Of a stretch of DNA of 12,277 nucleotides, positions 6,587-12,277 are shown in pieces. Source of the stretch: Candidatus Rifleibacteriota bacterium. Its GTDB lineage: Bacteria > Vulcanimicrobiota > Xenobia > Xenobiales > Xenobiaceae. Under the pieces are notes generated by a model. It worked only from the letters and a program-made list of their open reading frames with translations, was not told the DNA's origin and ran no database searches. Numbering within the stretch: the stretch's first letter is position 1; the number at the start of each line of letters is the position of its first letter. The position numbers and the translations under genes were made by a program. The stretch covers positions 1 to 12,277 of the forward strand of contig CAAGRW010000187.1 of assembly GCA_900772775.1 (NCBI GenBank). The letters are read 5' to 3'.

Positions 6587-6864
6587 TTAAACCTGAACCT
6601 CCTTTAAGGGTTCTTGGGAACTGCCCCCAACTTAAACCAATGGGGGGGGTATTATTAATCTTACAAACAAGGCAGCTTGCGTTCTGCCCAAACGAGCTAT
6701 CCAACCTTTTTGAGCTTTCCTCCCCTACTCTGTTTCACTTACCGAGCACAATATCTCAAAAAGTTGCCAAAATAGCCGCTGCCGCCGAGCGAACGGAAGG
6801 ATCGAAAGATCCCTTTTTGCCCGCCCGGCGGTGCAATCGTATCAGAAACGTCAACCACTTAGAC
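6587..6864 (-). promoter_or_regulatory. Structured 278-bp spacer between bamA and the ompH genes
   Basis: This is by far the largest gap within the minus-strand cluster and no gene is supported in it. Near the ompH start, read on the minus strand, there are two successive hairpins: CCCCCA/TGGGGG with an 11-nt loop, then GTTC-CCAA-GAAC. Just beyond, AACC can pair with GGTT so as to cover the AAGGAGGT ribosome site. A run of eight C (8 G on plus, 6642-6649) lies about 56-63 bases before the ATG. AT-rich bases around 6651-6665 could hold a -10 box, but I cannot name a convincing promoter. No terminator with a T-run on the minus strand is seen after bamA, so read-through from bamA is likely. Confidence 0.4.
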
Positions 6865-9800
6865 TTAGAAGGACTGACCTATACCGATACTGGATCGAGA
6901 TCCGTCTTTTCCAAAGGCGTAGTCTATACGAATAACACCCAAGCCCAAGTTGGGGAAGACGATACGTAAACCAACACCGGCATCAGTGTAAAGTTCACTG
7001 GATTTGTAACCAGAAATCCAGGCATTACCTGCATCTACAAAGACAGCTCCGCTGAGCATCTTAATATTGCCAATGGGGAAACGATATTCGGCGTTGAGCA
7101 AGACCACTTTGTTACCGAACATGGAGTTGTCTTGATAGCCACGCAAAGTATCGGTACCACCGGCATAGAAGTATTCGGAAGCCGGGGCTCCGTTGCCAAC
7201 TGTGCCGTACATACCTCGCAAAGCTAAAGTGGATCGCTTAGTTAAAGGAACGTAGTGTCGACCTTCTACAACAAATTTCTTGTAATTGTAGTCTCCGCCG
7301 AAACCAGCGAAAGTGAGAGCTACATTAGCGTAGCTTCCTTTATGGGGACTGAATACATCGTCACGAGTATCGTAAAGTGTTGATAAACCGATAGCATTCA
7401 AATCACCTTTACCCAAGCCAACAGGCACATACAAAGACTTGCCCGACATAGTCAAGTTGATCGTCTCATGACGCAAAGTTACAAAACCGCGGAAGTCATC
7501 GGAGAAGGGGTGGCCGTAAGTTACGGTAGCGCCGTAAACTTCCTGATCGTAGTAAGCGTAAGTACCGTAGTCGGCGCCAGTAACTTGCTGTTCCAAATCG
7601 TCAACGCTATTGTAATAGGCAGATACGCCGATAGAATCTTGGGCAGAGTTGATCGCAGGATCGTAATAAGAGATACTGTAAGCACCAATTTGAGCACCGC
7701 GCTGCAAATTGACGGAGAATTGCTTACCTTCGCCAAATAGGTTGCGCTCAGAGTAAGAAATAGCACCGGTAATACCAGGACGCACAGCACCTGAACCACC
7801 GCCGGCATAACCTACACCAACAGTAGCCAAGCCAGTCTTCTGTTCTTCAATGTTGAGCACCAAGATAGCTTGTCCGGGAGCAGCGCCAGGCTCAACTTCC
7901 GGCTCAACTTTTTTGAATAAGCCCAAATTATTCAAGCGTTCCAAATCTTTTTGAATGCGATCGCGACGCATTACTTCACCGGGTTTGGTACGGATATTGC
8001 GCAAGACGGTATCATCTTTAGTGCGATGCTTGCTAGCGCTAGTTCCAGTCCAAGTAAGTTTGATTTCTTGGAGTACAGCTTCAACCACATTAACAGTAAC
8101 CACGCCGGTCTCGACGTCGACTGAAGGTTTTATCGTATCTAAGATATACTGCTTCTCGTCATAAAGAGCCGAAATTTTCTCAGTATCGGTACGCAACGTG
8201 TTGCGATTAAACAAGTCGCCGGGCTTTAACGTGATCATAGAAGCTATTTGATCATGAGGGAAGACCGTTACGCCTTCAACTTTTACTTCTTTGACCACAA
8301 TACCGTCAGCTAAAGTTAAGGTCAGCTTGCCGCCGTTAAAATCAAGCTTGGTAATGTGAGAAGGGCTGATAGTGTAGCCCAAATCTTCGTTATAGTATTT
8401 GTTGATGGACTGTAAGTCGTTTTGCAAAACACGCGTATTAAGGACTTTACCAGTTTCTAATTGCATAAGAGAACGCAATTTATCACTAGAAGCTACGCTA
8501 TTGCCTTCCAAAACGATTTCGTTGACAACGGGGTTTTCCAAAACTCGGAAAATTACACGAACGCCATCAGATGTATAGCGTGTATCCAAGCGAACGTCAG
8601 TATAATAGCCACTGTCGTAAATGGCTTGCATATCGCGACGAATACGCGGCTCCAACAGAGGATCACCAATACGAGTAGAAATTATTTGTAAAATTTCTTC
8701 AGAAGATACGGTCTTGTTACCCTCAACTTCAATACTAACAACTTTGGGTATATCTGCGTCTTCTAGTCCGGCATTGCTGTCGTCTTGTACAGCACTTTTA
8801 TCACTAATCAACTCTGAAGGAATGTCTCCAGGGAAAACATTCTTGGGAGCTTCACCAGAGAAGTATCTGGCTGAAGTAACTCTAAAGCCACCATTTTCCG
8901 AAACTTCGTAAAAAACAGACAGACTGTCGCCGATTTTGATACCTTCAGCCATCTGACTGTTTCCATCTACAATGAAGTCTAAGCTTAAAGGCTCACCGCT
9001 GGCACTCATACCGGCAATGCGCAAAGAGCTGTCGGTAATGGCTTCGACAGTACCGCTAAAAATGGGGGAAATTGGTGTAGAAGCTTTCGTCTCGGTTTTT
9101 TGCGCTTCGGCAGCGTTTTTATCCGTAACTTTTACGTCTTCTTCAGCTTTTTTTACCTCGTCGGCAGAGCTGTCAGCAGTCTGCGCAGGAGTGGATTCGA
9201 CATTTTCAGCAGCGCCAGATTTCTTATCGACATCTTGAGCATCTTTAGCTTTAGCTTCACTTTGCTCGAAAGCCTGAGCAGGAAGCTCTTTGGACTGAAT
9301 TTCCTGGCCATTAGCTACTTCTTCACTATTTTCAACCGGAGCCGACTTTTGCTCAGACACTTTGGCCTTAGGCTCGGAGGCAGCATCCTTGGAAACTTGC
9401 TTAGCAGACTTGTCAGTAACAGTAGCTTTCACTTTGGAATTGGAAGCGGAAAGCTTTCTGGCCGCTCTGCTCTGCGCCAATTTAGCTTTAGCTTTTTCCA
9501 AATTGGATTTGCCGATGCTTTTGGAAGCAGCCTTGTGTTCTGCAGGAGTGCTCACAGCTTCGGATACCGTTGACACGGTTGCCGCCTTTTGCGAGTCTTC
9601 TGTTTGAGAAGCAGAAGCTACATCGGAAGCAGCTTCAGACTCAGCAACTCCGTCGGAGGCGACCAACTTAAGAATACGCGGCTGCACATATTCGTAATTT
9701 TCAGATTGACCTTGCGAAGCCAAAACCCGGGATTTTTCGCCGACAGAATAATCGTAGCCAAGCTCGGCTCCTGTTTTGACCACAGCCGGTATGGGATCGG

Positions 9801-9912
9801 CAGGACTTCCTGTGGTACTGCCGGGCAAACTTTCTGCAAATGCGGGAAGAGAAGTCCCGAAGCTGCCTACAAGCACTGCTGCTGACAAGACATGTCCGAG
9901 TGCGTTCCTCAT
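6865..9912 (-). CDS. bamA: BamA/Omp85 outer-membrane protein assembly factor with long N-terminal extension (1015 aa)
   Basis: BamA folds and inserts beta-barrel proteins into the outer membrane. Residues 1-27 form a signal peptide (cleavage near AFA-ES). Residues about 85-282 are low complexity, rich in Ala, Ser, Lys and Glu. Residues 283-352 (IFSGTVEAITDSSLRIAG to FRVTSARYF) look like a small beta domain. Four POTRA domains follow: about 388-459 (VVSIEVEGNKTVSSEEI), 461-537 (VVNEIVLEGNS), 538-612 (VVKEVKVEGVTV) and 613-690 (ending GLFKKVEPEV). The C-terminal barrel spans about 694-1015. It includes NLFGEGKQFSVNLQRG, the conserved loop-6 motif LRGY at 923-926 within AGGTDTLRGYQDN, AEYRFPIG, and a terminal Phe in IGIGQSF as expected for a barrel insertion signal. 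ATG at 9910-9912 has GGAGGA six bases upstream. Typical BamA is about 800 residues with five POTRAs, so the extension is notable. It heads the cluster with ompH and lpxD downstream. Confidence 0.95.
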   Translation of the reverse strand: MRNALGHVLSAAVLVGSFGTSLPAFAESLPGSTTGSPADPIPAVVKTGAELGYDYSVGEKSRVLASQGQSENYEYVQPRILKLVASDGVAESEAASDVASASQTEDSQKAATVSTVSEAVSTPAEHKAASKSIGKSNLEKAKAKLAQSRAARKLSASNSKVKATVTDKSAKQVSKDAASEPKAKVSEQKSAPVENSEEVANGQEIQSKELPAQAFEQSEAKAKDAQDVDKKSGAAENVESTPAQTADSSADEVKKAEEDVKVTDKNAAEAQKTETKASTPISPIFSGTVEAITDSSLRIAGMSASGEPLSLDFIVDGNSQMAEGIKIGDSLSVFYEVSENGGFRVTSARYFSGEAPKNVFPGDIPSELISDKSAVQDDSNAGLEDADIPKVVSIEVEGNKTVSSEEILQIISTRIGDPLLEPRIRRDMQAIYDSGYYTDVRLDTRYTSDGVRVIFRVLENPVVNEIVLEGNSVASSDKLRSLMQLETGKVLNTRVLQNDLQSINKYYNEDLGYTISPSHITKLDFNGGKLTLTLADGIVVKEVKVEGVTVFPHDQIASMITLKPGDLFNRNTLRTDTEKISALYDEKQYILDTIKPSVDVETGVVTVNVVEAVLQEIKLTWTGTSASKHRTKDDTVLRNIRTKPGEVMRRDRIQKDLERLNNLGLFKKVEPEVEPGAAPGQAILVLNIEEQKTGLATVGVGYAGGGSGAVRPGITGAISYSERNLFGEGKQFSVNLQRGAQIGAYSISYYDPAINSAQDSIGVSAYYNSVDDLEQQVTGADYGTYAYYDQEVYGATVTYGHPFSDDFRGFVTLRHETINLTMSGKSLYVPVGLGKGDLNAIGLSTLYDTRDDVFSPHKGSYANVALTFAGFGGDYNYKKFVVEGRHYVPLTKRSTLALRGMYGTVGNGAPASEYFYAGGTDTLRGYQDNSMFGNKVVLLNAEYRFPIGNIKMLSGAVFVDAGNAWISGYKSSELYTDAGVGLRIVFPNLGLGVIRIDYAFGKDGSRSSIGIGQSF

Positions 9913-10423
9913 CTAATTCCTCCAAACAAAAAAAGCGAAATACGACTGCTGCCGAAGCCGCAAATTTTACGGTAAAATAACCGAAAGCCTCCTCAGCCAG
10001 CTCTCTTTTTATAAAAAATTTATAGCTCTAAGCGCCGCGTTATGCTCTCACAAATGCCAACACTGCCAAGAGCTCCCAATGGCTTTACCGATTTATAATG
10101 CGCCCCCGCCCAAAGCTGGGACTTTTCGATCTTGCGGAAACTGTTTCTTTACATATCACTCAAAAGACGAAACAGGCATTTTTAGACGAAAACAGCCACA
10201 AAAGCTGGCTTTTAAGCCTTAGCTATCAACCGAAAGTGTAGCAAAAATTTCCACAAAATCCCGCCCTTTTTCGCTACCCTCTAAACCTATCCTTCACAGG
10301 CTAAACTTTAGAGAAACAACCGATTTTTCTTTATAAAAAAAATAAACTAAAGTTTGCTTGCGACTCTAAAAACAGCTTTGCCAGGAACAGACCAACCACA
10401 AACAGAAAAACACGGGCAGTATC
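9913..10423. promoter_or_regulatory. Divergent 511-bp intergenic region between bamA and the beta-propeller gene
   Basis: No gene is supported here. It must hold the promoters for both divergent genes. Visible elements include a palindrome TATAAA-AAA-TTTATA at 10010-10024, about 100 bp upstream of bamA, and a hairpin GGCTT-TT-AAGCC at 10207-10218 flanked by outer AGCT arms. There is also an inverted repeat CTGTTTC/GAAACAG at 10141-10147 and 10169-10175 with a nearby near-copy GACGAAAACAG, and an inverted repeat at 10303-10311/10347-10355. On the plus strand, TTTAGA (10307-10312), a 17-base spacer and TTTATA (10330-10335) are at most a weak promoter match. Exact start sites cannot be assigned. 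Confidence 0.5.
10303..10355. repeat. Inverted repeat AAACTTTAG / CTAAAGTTT upstream of the beta-propeller gene
   Basis: The nine-base arms 10303-10311 and 10347-10355 are perfectly complementary and separated by 35 AT-rich bases. The right arm also lies in a smaller palindrome AAACT-AA-AGTTT (10344-10355). It sits 70-120 bp upstream of the ATG at 10424, where a regulator could bind or the leader could fold. The AT-rich context makes chance possible. Confidence 0.3.
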
Positions 10424-11863
10424 ATGTCCAGACTTAACTTTTCATCTATTGTTTCATCTCTTGCCATCCTGGCCGTCTGTTGCCTTCAAGCCTGGCCAAG
10501 CAATGCCGAAAATGTTTCCAAACAAGATAGGTCTCCCTCCAGGCCCACTTCTGTTTCTGCAACTGAAGAACAGGAACAAAATGTGCCTTATGGCCGTTTT
10601 TATCTTAATCCTCAGCCACTCTGGGAAGCAAATTTCAAAAATCAGATAGCCTGGCTATCAGTAAACAATCGCTTACTCAATGTCGGCTCCCTGTTTTCAA
10701 AACAAATAGCCGCCTACGATACGGTCAGCGGCATTGCCATATGGAATACATCTATCAGCGCCCCTATTATCTCTCCTCCGTTGTGTCTGGACAACATGTT
10801 GATAGCAAGCGCCAAAGACTGTTCAATAAGTTGTCTGGATCTAATTAATGGAGAAGCAAAATACTGGATTTTACCTTTTCCTTACGATCAATTGATCCAA
10901 GAAAGCAAAAAAAAGCGCTATGAATCGACCCAAAATTCTTCCGAGCGTTTGACAGCCGCCCAAGCTATGGCTAAAGCCAGAGAAAAAGCGGAAGAGCGGC
11001 AATTCCGCAATCAATTGTTGCATTTAAAATTTAATACTCTGCCCCGTCTGTCTTATGGTGCTCCATGCCGAAGTGAAGAGAAAATTGTTTGCCTTTCCGG
11101 AGACGGAATAGTTACTCAATTTGCTGCCGACGGCACAAATGCCAGCTGGAATCTCTTGCCATGCAACGGAATAAGCAACAAAGCATTTGTCAGCGATCCG
11201 GCTATCCAAACCTTCAGTAATAAAAATTCGGAATATTTATATGCAATCAGCTTAAATGGCCAATTGTGGAGCGTCAACCTAAACGATCCAGCTTCTTCAG
11301 TAAACCAGCAAGTAGGTTCCGGTTCTCTGGAATTTCGCCAACCACTGCGCATAATCAAAAATTTTCTTTACGCCACAGCTTCCAATGGTCATATTTTTTG
11401 CTACGCTTTAGGAGCCGACTCCGAAGGTGCTCAATACTTTAAGCCTAAATTTGTCTGGCGTTATACTCCGTCCCAACGTAGCAGTGAACAAACAAATTCT
11501 CAAGGCATTTTAATAAATGCCCCTAGTTTCGATCTTCAAAAGCCTCGCTGCTTCTTCGTCAATGAGCGCAATATTATATCTTTAGCTTCTCTAAGCGGAC
11601 GGCTTCTTTGGCGTTATCAAAGTTGTAAAGCTCTATCAACTCCAGCTTTATACTGGAATGGCAACATACTAGCGGCAACAGAAAATTCAAGCCTTCTCGT
11701 TTTGGATGCCGAATCTGGTCGTTTAAAACAGGAATATAATCTACCCTTCATTCCTTCTTGCCCACTCGTTATTGATGACAAATATCTTTACATTGGTGGA
11801 GCCCAAGGACAGATAGCCTGTTTTGAAATTGGCATTTCCCCCTTCCGATCTGCCAAAGAGTGA
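10424..11863 (+). CDS. Secreted PQQ-like beta-propeller protein, possibly BamB-like (479 aa)
   Basis: Residues 1-28 form a signal peptide with likely cleavage after SNA; C19/C20 follow LAV rather than a proper lipobox, so it is probably not a lipoprotein. The mature protein has repeated WD/PQQ-type blades: AAYDTVSGIAIWNTSIS (97-113), LYAISLNGQLWSVNLND (272-288), LYATASNGHIFCYALG (315-330), ISLASLSGRLLWRYQS (385-400), LLVLDAESGRLKQEY (424-438) and LYIGGAQGQIACFEIG (455-470). The pattern is of blade strands followed by a G-x-[IL] turn. Residues about 154-200 are a highly charged helical insertion. BamB, the BamA partner, is a propeller of this fold (about 390 residues, lipoprotein), and the gene is divergent from bamA, so a BamB-like role is plausible but unproven. 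A dehydrogenase is unlikely given the absence of visible catalytic motifs. The ribosome site before ATG 10424 is weak (GGG only). Confidence 0.8.
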   Translation: MSRLNFSSIVSSLAILAVCCLQAWPSNAENVSKQDRSPSRPTSVSATEEQEQNVPYGRFYLNPQPLWEANFKNQIAWLSVNNRLLNVGSLFSKQIAAYDTVSGIAIWNTSISAPIISPPLCLDNMLIASAKDCSISCLDLINGEAKYWILPFPYDQLIQESKKKRYESTQNSSERLTAAQAMAKAREKAEERQFRNQLLHLKFNTLPRLSYGAPCRSEEKIVCLSGDGIVTQFAADGTNASWNLLPCNGISNKAFVSDPAIQTFSNKNSEYLYAISLNGQLWSVNLNDPASSVNQQVGSGSLEFRQPLRIIKNFLYATASNGHIFCYALGADSEGAQYFKPKFVWRYTPSQRSSEQTNSQGILINAPSFDLQKPRCFFVNERNIISLASLSGRLLWRYQSCKALSTPALYWNGNILAATENSSLLVLDAESGRLKQEYNLPFIPSCPLVIDDKYLYIGGAQGQIACFEIGISPFRSAKE

Positions 11864-11948
11864 ACCTTAATATTTTGAGATAGACATGAGTTTGAGAGAA
11901 AATAAAAAATAAAGAAAAGATAAAGACATATCAATACATTTATGCTGG

Positions 11949-11999
11949 AAAAACGCTACAATCTAAAGGGCATTAAACTCCTAAATTGTGGCGTTTTTT
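11949..11999 (+). terminator. Rho-independent terminator after the beta-propeller gene
   Basis: A 14-bp stem (arms 11949-11962 and 11985-11998, one G-U) with a 22-nt loop runs into six T residues (11994-11999). It lies about 85 bases after the stop codon at 11861-11863. The A-run on the left arm would also give a T-run on the minus strand, so it could act in both directions. The 85 bases between stop and hairpin are AT-rich with no gene. Confidence 0.85.
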
Positions 12000-12094
12000 A
12001 TTATTCATTTAATTCATATTTAGCCTCTACACATATATCTGGTTCCTTTAATCTTTTTTTTAATATCAGTTTATGGTACTCAAAATAAAACCCA

Positions 12095-12123
12095 TTTACT
12101 GAGCCCAACTCCAGATCGATAAT
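12095..12123 (+). promoter_or_regulatory. Sigma-70-type promoter of the gene starting at 12167
   Basis: TTTACT (12095-12100; 4 of 6 match to TTGACA), a 17-base spacer and GATAAT (12118-12123; 5 of 6 match to TATAAT). Transcription would start near 12130, giving a leader of about 37 bases that includes the ribosome site. It lies about 95 bases after the terminator, consistent with an independent unit. Confidence 0.65.
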
Positions 12124-12166
12124 ACTGGCAAGAAAAAAAACTTCTCGTCTTACGGAGGTAATTATC

Positions 12167-12277
12167 ATGGGAACTCTTACTACTGCCGCCAGTATCGCTC
12201 AGATGACCGCTAACGATTACCAGAATGCTCAGAGCATTTACACCTCTATGCAGGCCGACGCTCAGAAGAGCCAGATG
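12167..12277 (+). CDS. N-terminal fragment of an unidentified, probably highly expressed protein
   Basis: Thirty-seven codons are present before the window ends, with no stop: MGTLTTAASIAQMTANDYQN and on to QSIYTSMQADAQKSQM. I do not recognise the family. The segment has no signal peptide or membrane segment and looks like an amphipathic helix rich in Ala, Gln, Thr and Ser with several Met. A GGAGGT ribosome site at 12154-12159 is seven bases before ATG, and a good promoter precedes it. Codon choice appears biased (all seven Gln codons CAG; Asn AAC/AAT; many GCT/GCC, ACC/ACT), unlike the more mixed usage of the propeller gene upstream, which suggests strong expression. A secreted or filament subunit, or another abundant small helical protein, is possible, but the function is unknown. 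Confidence 0.75.
   Translation, partial: MGTLTTAASIAQMTANDYQNAQSIYTSMQADAQKSQM

Noticed and set aside
6799..6818. Hairpin GGATC-GAAA-GATCC followed by five T on the plus strand, terminator-like
   Set aside because: The stem is only five base pairs and no plus-strand gene lies upstream. On the minus strand, where bamA ends, no T-run follows it.
6640..6969. Plus-strand open frame of 109 codons in the bamA-ompH spacer
   Set aside because: It begins at the G-run, runs into the antisense of the BamA C-terminus and shows no recognisable protein features or ribosome site.
9100..9573. Plus-strand open frame of 157 codons opposite the BamA linker
   Set aside because: It is the antisense of a low-complexity Ala/Lys/Ser segment, giving a Phe/Leu/Ser-rich artefact.
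10424..10510. Lipoprotein signal for the beta-propeller (cysteines 19 and 20)
   Set aside because: The residues before the cysteines are Leu-Ala-Val, without the small residue needed at -1. An ordinary cleavage after SNA fits better.
1..12277. CRISPR array, tRNA or insertion-sequence signals
   Set aside because: No regularly spaced repeats, no cloverleaf-like sequences and no transposase reading frame or terminal repeats were found on reading through the window.

Overview
The window comes from a diderm (Gram-negative-type) bacterium that makes lipid A. Almost every gene serves outer-membrane biogenesis: a BamA/Omp85 assembly factor, four OmpH/Skp-type proteins, an LpxD-like acyltransferase, the first 40 codons of lpxC, and a BamB-like beta-propeller. 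The order bamA - ompH/skp - lpxD - lpxC is the widespread outer-membrane/lipid A cluster. The lineage cannot be fixed from the window. The gene order fits a Negativicutes-like or a Melainabacteria/Cyanobacteria-related diderm, but this is only a lead. There are no tRNA or rRNA genes, CRISPR arrays or insertion sequences.

Layout. From about position 9912 down to 1 the genes run on the minus strand. A 1015-residue BamA (9912-6865) comes first. After a 278-bp structured gap comes a tight run of four OmpH/Skp family genes with gaps of only 9-22 bases: a membrane-anchored protein with two OmpH domains (6586-5585), a 479-residue secreted long coiled-coil protein (5571-4132), and two small lipoproteins (4122-3565 with a GTG start; 3542-3069 with a TTG start). 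An LpxD-like gene (3068-2355) follows, its ATG directly after the last ompH stop codon. A double-hairpin terminator ends this unit. An unrecognised 609-residue secreted protein (2145-316) with its own terminator comes next, and then the 5' end of lpxC (122 down to the window edge). On the plus strand, divergent from bamA across a 511-bp spacer, lies a secreted PQQ-like beta-propeller (10424-11863) with a strong terminator. It is followed by a good promoter and the first 37 codons of an unidentified gene (12167 onward) with an ideal ribosome-binding site.

How the genes fit together. BamA inserts outer-membrane proteins, and the propeller may be its BamB-like partner. OmpH/Skp proteins normally hold unfolded outer-membrane proteins in the periplasm. 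Here the family has expanded into one inner-membrane-anchored double-domain form, one very long soluble coiled-coil form and two lipid-anchored forms, all apparently co-transcribed with an LpxD that lacks its usual N-terminal domain. This set, possibly a periplasm-spanning chaperone or tethering system, is the most interesting content. The 609-residue secreted protein, inserted as an independent unit between lpxD and lpxC, is the second.
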